From contig NZ_JAJERH010000002.1 in NCBI RefSeq assembly GCF_016919725.2, forward strand, positions 62,001 to 126,000: a stretch of DNA of 64,000 nucleotides, written 5' to 3'. Each line of letters opens with the position of its first letter. The first letter of the stretch is position 1. The DNA comes from Virgibacillus sp. AGTR. GTDB lineage: Bacteria; Bacillota; Bacilli; Bacillales; Amphibacillaceae. The position numbers and the translations under genes are program-made. The notes under the pieces are model-generated. The model was given only the letters and a program-made list of their open reading frames with translations. It ran no database searches and had not been told where the DNA came from. Positions 27,429 to 37,456 of this stretch are shown piece after piece.

Positions 27429-28358
27429 CTACAAAACATCAATTTTTATTTGCTGGATACACCAGTCCATTTTCGTTAGATCGATTGACCCTGTCTTTTC
27501 TTCCATTGCATTTAAAACACCCATGGTTATACCAAATCGAATTAATTCGGTTTCTTGAAGCTTCCTTTCCAACCCGGCAGCAAAACCAGCGATAACAGAA
27601 TCCCCAGATCCTACTGGATTAACTGCATTTATTTTTGGAGTTGTGACGTGGTAAAAATTGTTTTCGTGTTTTACCACTGCACCAGTCTCTCCTAACGTTA
27701 TAACCACCCAAGATATATCGTTAAATAATGGCAACTGTAGAGCTTGCTTCATTTCATCTACGTGAAGAATTTCCGAACCGATTAAATCACCAAGCTCGTA
27801 TTGGTTTGGTTTAATTAAAAATGGCTTCACATCATGCTGTAATGCTTCAGCAAGTAGTTCACCCTTAGTATCTAGTAAAACAGGAGTTCCAGCTTTTTCG
27901 GCAATTTCTAGCATCTGATTATAATAGGTTCTGTCTAACCCTGTGGGGAGACTTCCAGAAATAGTAACTACTTCCGCCTGAAGAACATTTTTTTCGAACT
28001 CCCTTAGAAAAGATGCTGCTTCATTTTCACTGATTTCTGGCCCACTTTCTAAAATCTCCGTTTGCTTACCGTTATGAATGATAGCAATACAATTACGCGT
28101 TTCTCCCTTAATAGGCGTAAAATAATTGTCAATACCATATTTTTGTAATTCAGTACTAATAAAGCTACCTAAGCTTCCACCTAGAAAGCCTGAAGCTGCT
28201 ACATTCTCCTCAAGTTGATGTAACACTCGAGTTACATTCAAACCTTTTCCTCCTGCCGTCTTAGAGACATCTGTCACTCTATTAATGGCATTCTCCTGGA
28301 AGCTTGAGATGCTATATCGAATATCTACGGATGGATTTAAGGTAATGGTTAATATCAC
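27429..28358 (-). CDS. Tagatose-6-phosphate kinase/1-phosphofructokinase family (LacC-like)
   Basis: 309-residue PfkB-family sugar kinase: N-terminal ILTITLNPSVDIRY, substrate-binding GGKGLNVTRVL at 36-46, and the C-terminal anion-hole motif NPVGSGDSVIAGFAAGL with the catalytic Asp. It phosphorylates a hexose-6-phosphate or 1-phosphate at the second position. In this operon, AgaS yields tagatose-6-phosphate, so the likely product is tagatose-1,6-bisphosphate for the adjacent aldolase. Fructose-1-phosphate kinase is the alternative, but no fructose PTS is present. Confidence 0.85.
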   Translation of the reverse strand: MILTITLNPSVDIRYSISSFQENAINRVTDVSKTAGGKGLNVTRVLHQLEENVAASGFLGGSLGSFISTELQKYGIDNYFTPIKGETRNCIAIIHNGKQTEILESGPEISENEAASFLREFEKNVLQAEVVTISGSLPTGLDRTYYNQMLEIAEKAGTPVLLDTKGELLAEALQHDVKPFLIKPNQYELGDLIGSEILHVDEMKQALQLPLFNDISWVVITLGETGAVVKHENNFYHVTTPKINAVNPVGSGDSVIAGFAAGLERKLQETELIRFGITMGVLNAMEEKTGSIDLTKMDWCIQQIKIDVL

Positions 28359-28425
28359 TTCTCCACTTCCTTTTCCTCATACTTATTGTATATGCAGAAA
28401 ATACCGCTTCTATATATTGTGAGTT

Positions 28426-29283
28426 TTATGCCTTTCCTGCACTCATACAAATTGCTATTTTTTCTTTAACTGCTTCCTTCATCCTAGCTTTGGCAGGACC
28501 CATATATTTTCTTGGATCCGTTTCATTTGGATGTTCCATGAGGTGTGCTCGTAATCCAGTAGAGAAAGGAATTTTTAATTCAGTTGAAATATTGACTTTC
28601 GCACAACCTAAAGAAATACATTTCTGAACATCTTCCTTCGAAATCCCTGAAGCACCATGTAAAACAATCGGTATAGAAATTAAATTCTTAATCTTTTCTA
28701 ACCGTTCAAAATCTAAATCAGGCTCTGTCTCATATAAACCATGTCCCGTACCAATAGCTACAGCCAATGAGTCAACACCTGTTTCTTCAACAAATTCAGC
28801 TACTGTATCTGGATCGGTATAAGCGGCATCCTTTGCTTCCACAACTAAATCATCCTCTTGCCCTACTAATTTCCCTAGTTCTGCCTCGACTGTAGCACCA
28901 TAGGCATGTGCCGTATCAACAACTTGTTTCGAGATCGCAATATTTTCCTTAAAGGTATGATGTGACCCATCAATCATAACTGATTTTGTCCCTAACTCTA
29001 GTGATTCAACGATAGATTCATAGGTTTCATGATGATCAAGATGTAAGGCAATAGGTATATCATTTTGCTTTGCTGCTACTTCAGCAATTGCTTGAATATA
29101 AGCGCGTCCTGCATAGTTCATCGTTCCTGGAGTAGCAGCTAATATAACTGGAGATTTTAATTCTTGTGCCGTTTCTACTACAGTTTGTATCGTTTCTAGG
29201 TTATGAATATTAAAAGCAGGTACCGCATAACCTTCTCTTCTAGCTTTTCTTAGCATATCTTCTGTATTTTGCACGTATCCCAT
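28426..29283 (-). CDS. gatY: Class II tagatose-bisphosphate aldolase (GatY/KbaY type)
   Basis: About 285 residues of the class II zinc aldolase family, with motifs near-identical to GatY/KbaY as I remember them: YAVPAFNIHNLET, IALHLDHHETYE, VEAELGKLVGQEDD, GTGHGLY and IVLHGASGIS; the histidines of HLDHH, GTGHG and LHGAS bind zinc. It cleaves tagatose-1,6-bisphosphate to glyceraldehyde-3-phosphate and dihydroxyacetone phosphate. The start ATG 29283 follows GAGG by 8 nt and overlaps the end of agaA. E. coli GatY/KbaY need a helper subunit (GatZ/KbaZ); none is seen here. Confidence 0.88.
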   Translation of the reverse strand: MGYVQNTEDMLRKARREGYAVPAFNIHNLETIQTVVETAQELKSPVILAATPGTMNYAGRAYIQAIAEVAAKQNDIPIALHLDHHETYESIVESLELGTKSVMIDGSHHTFKENIAISKQVVDTAHAYGATVEAELGKLVGQEDDLVVEAKDAAYTDPDTVAEFVEETGVDSLAVAIGTGHGLYETEPDLDFERLEKIKNLISIPIVLHGASGISKEDVQKCISLGCAKVNISTELKIPFSTGLRAHLMEHPNETDPRKYMGPAKARMKEAVKEKIAICMSAGKA

Positions 29284-29284
29284 A

Positions 29285-30454
29285 TTACTCATCCTCATTT
29301 CCTGTTGTCATTTTTCGATATTTTATGTTCCCATTAATTGCTGTTGCTTGAACCGACAACTCGTCATCCAAAACCACATAATCGGCCAGCTTTCCCGGAT
29401 GTATACTTCCTATCTCTTCTGCGCGCTCTAAACTCTTGGCAGGGGTTAAACTAGCCAAATGCCATATATCAAATAATGCTTGATCGGACCAGTTATGAAG
29501 ATTTTTAACACCGTCAATTAATCTTAACGTGCTTCCAGCCAATGACCCCTCTTCTGTGCGAGCTACACCATTTTGCATAACGACAGGAAACTCTCCCAAA
29601 TGATAATGTCCATCAGGCATCATTCCTGCTCGCATGCAATCCGTAATCAGCATCAGCTTTTCATTTTTTACCTTTAGTGCAAGAGTCGCTACATCAGGGT
29701 GAACATGGTAACCATCACAAATGAGTTCAGCATAAACATTGGTATCTGTTAATGCAGCACCAGCAACCCCAGGATTTCGGTGATGAAGCCCCGACATACC
29801 ATTAAATAAATGAACAAAGTTTTGCGCTCCAGCTGCTATCGCTTCTTGACAGCAACCATAACTAGCATTTGTGTGCCCGATACTTACTAAGACACCTTTA
29901 TCATCCATTGTTTTAATAAATTCCATAGCATACTCGCGTTCCGGAGCAAGGGCAATTTTTACAATGTTTCCCTTAGCAAGTGATTGCCATTTCTCAAATA
30001 ATCCAATGTCAGGATCTTGAAAGTACTTTGGATTCTGTGCTCCTTTATACGCTTCCGTAAAAAACGGTCCTTCTAAATAAATTCCTTCGGACAATGCTCC
30101 TGGCAAGCCTTCTTCCACAGCTTCTGTAACAGCTTGAATGGCCTTGTCAAGATCAGAGCGTGAGGATGTTAACGTTGTTGGCAAGAATCTTGTAACACCT
30201 AGTGTTAACAAGGCTCCTGAAATATGGCGAACTGCTTCCTTCGTGCCATCCATGATGTCGTAGCCATTTATACCATGAATATGCGTATCCACTAGACCTG
30301 GAGCAATCATATAACCACTCCAGTCAATTACTTCAGCAGAATCAGGTACCGTTTTGGTCAGATGACCAAATCGTCCATTTTCGACGGAAAGATAGCCAGC
30401 TTCTGCTATATGATTTTCCAATATAAACCGATCTGCTTTTATAAAATAGTGCAT
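29285..30454 (-). CDS. agaA: N-acetylgalactosamine/glucosamine-6-phosphate deacetylase
   Basis: About 389 residues of the NagA/AgaA amidohydrolase family: metal-site HIHG in DTHIHGINGYDI, YLEGPFF with the metal Glu, IGHTNAS, HLFNGMSGLHHRNPG and catalytic Asp in ITDCMRAG. It deacetylates the 6-phosphate of the imported N-acetylhexosamine. The setting with AgaS and AgaB-like PTS subunits favours GalNAc-6-phosphate, hence agaA rather than nagA. Start ATG 30454 follows AAGGGAAG by 9 nt; GTG 30463 lies too close to it. Confidence 0.88.
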   Translation of the reverse strand: MHYFIKADRFILENHIAEAGYLSVENGRFGHLTKTVPDSAEVIDWSGYMIAPGLVDTHIHGINGYDIMDGTKEAVRHISGALLTLGVTRFLPTTLTSSRSDLDKAIQAVTEAVEEGLPGALSEGIYLEGPFFTEAYKGAQNPKYFQDPDIGLFEKWQSLAKGNIVKIALAPEREYAMEFIKTMDDKGVLVSIGHTNASYGCCQEAIAAGAQNFVHLFNGMSGLHHRNPGVAGAALTDTNVYAELICDGYHVHPDVATLALKVKNEKLMLITDCMRAGMMPDGHYHLGEFPVVMQNGVARTEEGSLAGSTLRLIDGVKNLHNWSDQALFDIWHLASLTPAKSLERAEEIGSIHPGKLADYVVLDDELSVQATAINGNIKYRKMTTGNEDE

Positions 30455-30540
30455 CCTGTACACTTCCCTTATCTAATGAGTAATACTGTTCGTGAATTAA
30501 TTTTGTCTACTACCGCTACCCATTACTGCAGCATCTTATT

Positions 30541-30957
30541 TTAAATACCATCCGATTCATTGACAGCTCTCTTCTTCTTTACTTCAAAGGCTTTAATGCT
30601 TTCCTTTCCCTCTGAAATGATACTAGTAACAAAGCTATCTATCGGTTGCTGCCTTTGAAACAAGCCACTTAATAGCATTGGTGAATTCGTTCCACCAATT
30701 ACATGCACTTGATCTCTAGTTGATGCGATTCGCGAGCTTACATTAAAAGGTGTACCCCCTGCTAAATCAGCAAAGCAGACTACGCCTTCCCCTTCATCAA
30801 CTACTTCAATCGCTTTAAGGAGTGCTTCTTCTAATTTATCTTGATCCTCTTCAAAGGGAACGACCTCTAATTTTTCTACATCTCCTGCGATTAGCCGAAC
30901 AGATTCATAAATCCCATTTGGGAATGATCCATGGCCTGTAACGACAATTCCAATCAT
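30541..30957 (-). CDS. agaF: PTS mannose-family IIA component (AgaF-like)
   Basis: A 138-residue EIIA-Man protein: IGIVVTGHGSFPNGIYES at the start, with His9 as the phosphorylation site, then ADLAGGTPFN near 80 and VIGGTNSPML near 100. It passes phosphate from HPr to IIB. I start at ATG 30957 after AAAGGATG; the open frame continues upstream through the family A repeat to 31104, which is not expected to be translated. The repeat separates it from IID, unusual for this operon. Confidence 0.9.
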   Translation of the reverse strand: MIGIVVTGHGSFPNGIYESVRLIAGDVEKLEVVPFEEDQDKLEEALLKAIEVVDEGEGVVCFADLAGGTPFNVSSRIASTRDQVHVIGGTNSPMLLSGLFQRQQPIDSFVTSIISEGKESIKAFEVKKKRAVNESDGI

Positions 30958-30988
30958 CTCAAACATCCTTTCTCGATATAAAACTAGG

Positions 30989-31148
30989 ATAAGGTGAACT
31001 TCAAACCTTTGGGGTTTTATTTCCCCCAACGGATTGTTCGTACCACAAGGGTATGACCTAAAGGTCTTTGAACCAATCGGACATTTACTGGCAGTCGATC
31101 CCACGTCTACCCATAGTGGGGGCTTACTGCAGTTATATGTGGGATAAA
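30989..31148 (+). repeat. Family A structured repeat inside the aga operon
   Basis: Left end GATAAGGTGAACTTC, core GTACCACAAGGGTATGACCT and CAATCGGACATTTACTGGCA, right end AGTTATATGTGGGATAAA. The left stem keeps TTGGGG/CCCCAA. It ends 12 bp from the IID stop and begins about 30 bp upstream of the IIA start, so any transcript of both genes must cross it. Confidence 0.85.
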
Positions 31149-31160
31149 ATATAATTTACT

Positions 31161-31982
31161 TTACATAATTCCAAAGAATGAACCTACAAGACCAACGAAT
31201 ACAGTAAGGCCAATTAACACAATTGGTGAACGACCTTTTTTTAGTAGCCAATATACAAGTAAGGTATAGGCTAAAGGAAGCATTGCTGGCATGATTTGAT
31301 CTAAAATATCTGTTTGTACATTTAATTCTGATTCACCCTGTGTCCACGTATAATCAATTTTGAAAGAAACATAAGTGGCTATTAGCCCGCCAACTACTGT
31401 TAACCCCACAATAGATGCGGCACGGGATACATGCTTTGTGCCTTCTTTCAACTTACTGATTGCCTTCACTCCAGTTTTATATCCATAACTCATTAACCCA
31501 AAACGGACTCCGAAGTGAATAACATTGAACATGATCAAAAATACAAATGGACCAAGAATATTCCCGTTTACTGCTAATGAAGCTCCAATACTAGCAGTGA
31601 TTGGTAATAGGGTTAGATAAAACAAGGCATCGCCTATTCCACCTAAAGGTCCCATTGTAGCTACTTTAATACCACGAATTGCATCTCTATCTTCCTTCTT
31701 TTGCTCCATTGCTAGAATGACACCCATAATAAATGTAACTAGAAAAGGATGCGTATTGAAGAATTCCATATGATCCTTCATCGATTTACTTAGATCTTTT
31801 TTATTCTTATGAATCACTTTTAATCCAGGCAATATGGAATACAGCCACCCAGCTGCCTGCATCCGTTCATAATTAAACGATGCCTGTAAAAGCAATGACC
31901 GCCAAGCTAGATGTCGAAGTTGCTTCGGTTGTAAGTCCTGTGCGGAAGCCGTATCTTCATATTGATAACTATTAGATACCAT
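31161..31982 (-). CDS. agaD: PTS mannose-family IID component
   Basis: 273-residue membrane subunit: LAWRSLLLQASFNYERMQAAG near 28 and the GPLGGIGDALFYLT motif near 135, both IID hallmarks. With IIC it forms the channel for N-acetylgalactosamine. It overlaps the IIC end by 11 bp. RBS GAGGAG. The symbol follows the aga context; mannose-family names vary between species. Confidence 0.88.
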   Translation of the reverse strand: MVSNSYQYEDTASAQDLQPKQLRHLAWRSLLLQASFNYERMQAAGWLYSILPGLKVIHKNKKDLSKSMKDHMEFFNTHPFLVTFIMGVILAMEQKKEDRDAIRGIKVATMGPLGGIGDALFYLTLLPITASIGASLAVNGNILGPFVFLIMFNVIHFGVRFGLMSYGYKTGVKAISKLKEGTKHVSRAASIVGLTVVGGLIATYVSFKIDYTWTQGESELNVQTDILDQIMPAMLPLAYTLLVYWLLKKGRSPIVLIGLTVFVGLVGSFFGIM

Positions 31983-32739
31983 CAGCTATCTCCTCCTCTT
32001 TCGGTGTAGGACCTTGCTTGTTCTTATTTTGATAGAAATCATACAGAGCTATTGCTAAACCAATTAATGCAATGGCTAAGATCGGAAGCTCTAGATATGC
32101 GGCTAAAATAAAGCCTACAATGAAGAACATAATATACTCCACTTTTATCATGATACGAAGTAGCATGGCAAAGCCAATTGCAGGCATAATCCCCCCCGCA
32201 ACAGATAAACCATCAATAATCCACTGCGGGACTGTTTCAACAAACGCAGCCGCTCGTTCAGCTCCAAAATAGATGGGAAGAAAGGCAATTACTGCATTAA
32301 AAACAAATAGAATCCCTAGTCCCATATAGTTGATCCGTTCTATTCCTTTAGCATTTGCTTCTAATGCATATTGGTCAGCCTTATGCATGACCGGAGCAAA
32401 AACCGTGAAGAATAGTGTAATTAATCCCTGTACAGCAACGGCAAAAGGTATAGCAACTCCTACCGCAACCTTTGGATCTTGCCCTGCTATGACGCCAAAA
32501 GCAGTTCCAATAACACCACCAATTACAACGTTAGGAGGTTGGGCACCTGCAAGTGGTACCATCCCCATCCAAATTAACTCGAGTGTACCTCCAACGATTA
32601 AACCAGTAGTTACATCTCCTAAAATCAAACCTACAACAAGACCGGTAACAACTGGACGGTGAATATGTGTTAATCCATTATATAAATCTATCCCGATGAT
32701 TCCGGCCCATAAGGCAATTAGTATAGCTTCCATTAACAT
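31972..32739 (-). CDS. agaC: PTS mannose-family IIC component
   Basis: A roughly 255-residue polytopic protein with GIIGIDLYNGLTHIHRPVVTG near the start and GTLELIWMGMVPLAGAQPPN, the IIC-Man/Sor signature. It carries the sugar through the membrane together with IID. ATG 32739 follows AGGAGGAGG; a TTG two codons earlier is also in frame. It lies 45 bp after IIB. Confidence 0.9.
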   Translation of the reverse strand: MLMEAILIALWAGIIGIDLYNGLTHIHRPVVTGLVVGLILGDVTTGLIVGGTLELIWMGMVPLAGAQPPNVVIGGVIGTAFGVIAGQDPKVAVGVAIPFAVAVQGLITLFFTVFAPVMHKADQYALEANAKGIERINYMGLGILFVFNAVIAFLPIYFGAERAAAFVETVPQWIIDGLSVAGGIMPAIGFAMLLRIMIKVEYIMFFIVGFILAAYLELPILAIALIGLAIALYDFYQNKNKQGPTPKEEEIADGI

Positions 32740-32783
32740 ACTCAATTCCTCCTCCTACACAAATAATGTGTTGCCATCTACGT

Positions 32784-33263
32784 TTAAATTAACTCAAGAA
32801 TATTTTGTCCTTTTTCATTTGGTACGCCACGTAGATCAAGGTTTACTCCTAGTTTATCGAGTTTCTTAAAAGCTTGAATGTCTTCGTCATCTACCGAAAC
32901 AGTTGATGAAATTTGTTTTTTTCCTTCCTCATAATGCATATTTCCGACATTAATATGATCAATTGGAACGCCACCTTCCTTTAAGGCAAGTGCGTCTTGA
33001 ACATCTTTTACGACTAGAAAAATCTTTTGTTTTGGAGAAGCCTTATGAATCACATCGATCGTTTTTTTCAAAGAAAAATACCGCGCTTGAATGACATCAG
33101 GAAGCACCATATCCATTAAGCTTTGCTGTACCTCATCCTCTGAAACCTTGTCATTTGCAACTACGACAAGATTGGCTCCTAAGTGATTTACCCATGTGAC
33201 CCCTACTTGGCCATGGATTAGGCGATTATCAATACGTGTTAATAAAATGTTCGGTGTTGACAT
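32784..33263 (-). CDS. agaB: PTS mannose-family IIB component (AgaB-like)
   Basis: 159 residues: RIDNRLIHGQVGVTWVNHLGA with phospho-His17 and NVGNMHYEEGKKQIS near 105. These match E. coli AgaB as I remember it (RIDNRLVHGQVGVTWT, VNVGNMHFSEGKKQIS) better than mannose IIB, which favours a GalNAc/galactosamine system. ATG 33263 is chosen by its AAGGG and by AgaB's start; the frame is open to 33293. Confidence 0.9.
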   Translation of the reverse strand: MSTPNILLTRIDNRLIHGQVGVTWVNHLGANLVVVANDKVSEDEVQQSLMDMVLPDVIQARYFSLKKTIDVIHKASPKQKIFLVVKDVQDALALKEGGVPIDHINVGNMHYEEGKKQISSTVSVDDEDIQAFKKLDKLGVNLDLRGVPNEKGQNILELI

Positions 33264-33346
33264 ATTATTCATCCCTTCATTTATATAAATCACTTCATGT
33301 AAGTGCTATCAAATTTGTTATTTAGGAACCTAATTAGGCTCCTATG

Positions 33347-34525
33347 TTACGCATGGTTGTATTCGTATATGGTTACTCCTTGCACGACTCGATTTACTCT
33401 TCCATCAGGACTCGGATTATCTGGAGTAATACCAAGCTTAATAGACATTTTCAGAGCAAGTACTTGAGCAAACATAATATAGAGTAGACCTAAATAAAAA
33501 TCATTCGTAAGTTGTTCACTATCACTATTTACCGGAATCACCCAGTCAGCATATTCCTCTATCTCGGAATCTGTTTTTTCTGTAACAGCGACAATTTTCA
33601 TTTTAGAATCTTCTCCGGACAATTCTTTTAGCATATCTAGGTCATATCTTCTCGTATGTGGATTCTGTGACATGAAAAGGACAACAATGGTGTCGTCATT
33701 TAAAATTGATTTTGGACCATGGCGAAAACCTAATGACGATTCATGTACAGCAACCACCTTACCTGCCGTTAGTTCTAGCATTTTAAGTGCTGCTTCATGA
33801 GATAATTGACTGAGCAATCCAGATCCTAAATAAACGATACGTTTTATATCGAATTGTAAAATGTCCTCGACAATAGGCGTAAGTTGGTTGACTAGTTTCC
33901 CACCATTAGCAATTACTTTAGAAACATTATCACCAGTAAACGGATACACCGTAAATAATCCATAGCAAGCTAGCATCATACTTGTGAAACTACTAGTCAT
34001 AGCAAATCCTTGATCATGAGCTTGTTCTGGTGTAAGGATTGTTAAGCTATTCGCATCTTGTTCCGTGCTTTTTGCCAATTCGCCATGCGGATTACAGGTA
34101 ATAACTACCTGATAAAAGTCACTAATAATCGATCCTGCTAATTGTACGGCTGCTACACTTTCTGGGCTATTTCCTGATCTTGCAAATGACACCAAGATCG
34201 TTGGAATATCCTTGAACAGATAATGAGAAGGATTAGAGACAATATCCGTTGTGGCAATTGCTTCAAATTGTACATTCCCTTGATACTGCTTTTGTAGCTC
34301 TGGAACAAGGATATCCCCTGCAAAGGCTGAGGTACCAGCCCCTGTTAATAGTACTCTTACATGATCATGCTTTGAAAAAATAGATTCAATAAAACCTCTC
34401 ATTGATTCTTTATTTTCAAAAAGTGTTGTAACTGTCTCTTTCCAAACTTCAGGCTGCTGGTTGATTTCCTGCGCGGTAAAACCTGCCATCTTATTCTGCA
34501 GTTCATGCTCTGTTAAATTAAACAT
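33347..34525 (-). CDS. agaS: D-galactosamine-6-phosphate deaminase/isomerase AgaS
   Basis: 392 residues with two SIS sugar-isomerase domains: VRVLLTGAGTSAFAGD near 57-72 and VSFARSGNSPES near 112-123, then the second domain at about 220-350 with YLGSGLLSQLSHEAALKMLELTAG and SSLGFRHGPKS. AgaS turns galactosamine-6-phosphate into tagatose-6-phosphate and ammonia. First gene of the operon, with GGAGGATATTAG before ATG and an operator dyad just upstream (34550-34567). Confidence 0.93.
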   Translation of the reverse strand: MFNLTEHELQNKMAGFTAQEINQQPEVWKETVTTLFENKESMRGFIESIFSKHDHVRVLLTGAGTSAFAGDILVPELQKQYQGNVQFEAIATTDIVSNPSHYLFKDIPTILVSFARSGNSPESVAAVQLAGSIISDFYQVVITCNPHGELAKSTEQDANSLTILTPEQAHDQGFAMTSSFTSMMLACYGLFTVYPFTGDNVSKVIANGGKLVNQLTPIVEDILQFDIKRIVYLGSGLLSQLSHEAALKMLELTAGKVVAVHESSLGFRHGPKSILNDDTIVVLFMSQNPHTRRYDLDMLKELSGEDSKMKIVAVTEKTDSEIEEYADWVIPVNSDSEQLTNDFYLGLLYIMFAQVLALKMSIKLGITPDNPSPDGRVNRVVQGVTIYEYNHA

Positions 34526-34549
34526 CTAATATCCTCCAAATCTACTTGT

Positions 34550-34567
34550 GGTTATGTTGTCATAACC
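34550..34567. promoter_or_regulatory. AgaR-type operator dyad before agaS
   Basis: GGTTATG-TTGT-CATAACC is a perfect 7-bp inverted repeat with a 4-bp centre, 25 bp upstream of agaS. GntR/HutC regulators bind such dyads, and agaR is adjacent. A related TGGT/ACCA site precedes agaR. Confidence 0.65.
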
Positions 34568-34583
34568 AGTTATTCTATTAGAA

Positions 34584-34620
34584 TACTCTATTAAGATTTC
34601 ATTTAATACTTAATAGAGTA
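34584..34620. terminator. Inverted repeat after agaR / in the agaS leader
   Basis: TACTCTATTAA (34584-34594) and TTAATAGAGTA (34610-34620) are perfectly paired with a 15-nt loop, 4 bp after the agaR stop. No T-run follows on the minus strand, so it may be a weak terminator, a leader hairpin or an operator. Confidence 0.45.
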
Positions 34621-34624
34621 CAAT

Positions 34625-35341
34625 CTAAGTCAATTCTACCGTATAATCAAACTTATCTCCTCTAGCCACACTAACAGTATATTCAATTAACTGATCCTGA
34701 TGATAGGCAAATCGTTTGATTAGCATTGCTGGCTGCTGAGAGGGTATTCCTAAATAACGTGCCTCTGTCTCTCGAAGGCTAGCAGCAGAGAAGCGCTCAA
34801 GTGCTTTCGTTACTACTACTTGATATTCTTGGTAAAACACATCATACATTGGTCTTTCTATTAACTGTGCTTTTGTTAGATTAGGAAATCGTTTCTTTGG
34901 CAAATAGGATGTTTCATACATTAATGGCTCATTATCGGCAAGTCGTAATCGAATAATTTGAAAAACTTCATCGTACGGTTTGATATCCATTTTTGTTGCT
35001 AGTCTTTCTTCCACCGCAATTTCTTCAAAGGACAATACTTGTGTCATGGGAACCTTACCCATCTTTTGCATTTCTTCTGTAAAGCTATAGAGCTTTACTA
35101 AATCTTGGTTATAAGATGTTGCAGAAACGAAGGTACCTTTTCCATGAAGCTTATAAATATAGCCTTCCCTCTCTAATTCCTGTAGCGCCTGCCTGACGGT
35201 TATCCTACTCAAATCATACATATCACATAATTCGCGCTCAGAAGGTAGCTTTTCATGTTCTTGATATACTTGATTGTCTATCTTCTTAATTAATTCTTCC
35301 ATTAATTGTAAATACAAAGGTACCTTACTACTTTTATCCAA
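34625..35341 (-). CDS. agaR: GntR/HutC-family regulator of the aga operon
   Basis: 238 residues: winged HTH with KLPSERELCDMYDLSRITVRQAL (about 31-53), KLHGKGTFV, then UTRA domain with LYSFTEEMQKMGKVP and SVARGDKFDYTVEL. It is the same family as NagR at 5948 but clearly different in sequence. Position next to agaS and two nearby dyads argue that it represses the aga operon and itself, with an amino-sugar phosphate as inducer. Start ATG follows GGGAGG. In some Firmicutes this regulator is called AgaR2. Confidence 0.85.
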   Translation of the reverse strand: MDKSSKVPLYLQLMEELIKKIDNQVYQEHEKLPSERELCDMYDLSRITVRQALQELEREGYIYKLHGKGTFVSATSYNQDLVKLYSFTEEMQKMGKVPMTQVLSFEEIAVEERLATKMDIKPYDEVFQIIRLRLADNEPLMYETSYLPKKRFPNLTKAQLIERPMYDVFYQEYQVVVTKALERFSAASLRETEARYLGIPSQQPAMLIKRFAYHQDQLIEYTVSVARGDKFDYTVELT

Positions 35342-35369
35342 TTCGGACTTCCACCTCCCTTACTTAAAG

Positions 35370-35381
35370 TGGTTATTACCA
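35370..35381. promoter_or_regulatory. Operator-like dyad upstream of agaR
   Basis: TGGTTATTACCA is a near-perfect dyad (TGGT/ACCA arms), about 30 bp upstream of agaR. It would permit autoregulation. Confidence 0.5.
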
Positions 35382-35462
35382 GTTGCCTTTAGTATATAAA
35401 ATCCTTACAAAAATGTAAAGGCTTTAATTTCAATTATTATTAACTTAGTGCTTCAATTATGT

Positions 35463-36479
<1,017 letters not shown>

Positions 36480-36630
36480 CTACTAGTAACTATTTTACCA
36501 TTTCCCAATACTAGCGTCTGTTTTCTGTAAGAAAAACGGAGCAAAATTCGCTCAGTCCTTATCAAAACATGCTCCGATTTACGCTCCCCCTAGTAGCTAT
36601 TATGGAATAATAGCTACTGCTTGACCACCA

Positions 36631-36745
36631 CTCCGGCTGCCCACTTCCCTTTCCGTGGGGTTTGTCCTTCAGCTAACTTTTTTAGCAAAACCCGCTCAAA
36701 AAAGTGGATCTTCAGGTCAAACATTTCCCACAGGAGTTGAAGTGG
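36631..36745 (-). repeat. Family C repeat, copy 1
   Basis: On the minus strand: ACTCCTGTGGGAAATG, a stem ACTTTTTTGAGC/GCTAAAAAAGT, then GTTAGCTGAAGG and CCCCACGGAAAGGGAAGT. It is in inverted orientation to copy 2 at 36900-37015. Similar elements lie between genes in many Bacillaceae. The gap 36456-37180 holds only these repeats as far as I can see. Confidence 0.7.
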
Positions 36746-36899
36746 CCGCCCTTCGCTATCATCAGGCTCTACAACGCTAGCATGAAGTAACACAGCTGCT
36801 TTTATACTCACGGATAGCGATTTTCACTTTACCCATTGTAAAAAAAGTCAACCTATTACTTATGACAAGAATTGTTGCACCTTCTCATAGCGAAGACTA

Positions 36900-37015
36900 A
36901 TTACGTAGACTCCTGTGGGATTAGCGCGAGCCGAAAATCCACTTTGCAACGTGTTCTTCTTTGCAAAGTTAGTTGAGGCCGTGCCCGCCGAAAGCGAAGT
37001 AATTAGTCGGAGCAT
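36900..37015 (+). repeat. Family C repeat, copy 2
   Basis: ACTCCTGTGGGATTAGCG, stem ACTTTGCAA/TTGCAAAGT, then GTTAGTTGAGGCCGTGCC and GAAAGCGAAGT. The stem differs from copy 1 but stays paired. Confidence 0.7.
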
Positions 37016-37180
37016 TGCCAATATACATCAACCATTTCAAAATAACTACTTGGCTTAACGCAGTCATTGCACTGATTTTATACTTTCTTAACTTACAAAG
37101 AAAAATGACAGAAAGATTTCTGCCATATATTAACCATTTATTTTTCGATTTAAGAAGGCACCAGTCTGTTCATTCGCATA

Positions 37181-37347
37181 TAAAGTGAAACAGTAGGAGG
37201 TTTGTTTTATCCCTCACGGATGGTTCGTACCACACGGCTATGACCTAAAGCTTTGAATCAATCGGACATTTACTGGCAGGCGATCCCCTACTTCCCCATA
37301 GTGGTATCTTGCGTACGGGTATTACTGCCAGTTATATGTAGGATAAA
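37181..37347 (+). repeat. Family A structured repeat
   Basis: ATAAAGTGAAAC left end, then GGATGGTTCGTACCACAC, CAATCGGACATTTACTGGCA and GCCAGTTATATGTAGGATAAA. The left stem arm is deleted and the region opposite the CCCCACTT arm is changed. It lies 110 bp downstream of the Gfo/Idh stop. Confidence 0.8.
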
Positions 37348-37456
37348 GAAAAAGGGGAGATGTTCTTCATCCCCACTAATCCTAGCTGCATCACCCACTT
37401 CAACTTCTTTTAATTCTACTTTGGTTTATAGCGAAGGTGGTAGGCTTACAGGTTGC

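Noticed and set aside
28359-28425. Separate promoter between aldolase and kinase
   Set aside because: No credible -35/-10 pair with normal spacing; simple operon linkage is enough.
30958-31104. N-terminal extension of the PTS IIA gene through the repeat
   Set aside because: The extra peptide (TASKCPIGSK...) is just the repeat translated on the minus strand; similar peptides appear at 43416-43616 and 60588-60785. IIA proteins start with MIGIVV-like sequences and the ribosome binding site lies after the repeat.
32072-32662. Plus-strand frames opposite IIC/IID
   Set aside because: Antisense shadows of transmembrane genes; no ribosome binding site.
36614-36811. 65-codon minus-strand frame as a gene
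   Set aside because: It lies across family C repeat DNA, has no ribosome binding site and no recognisable protein pattern.
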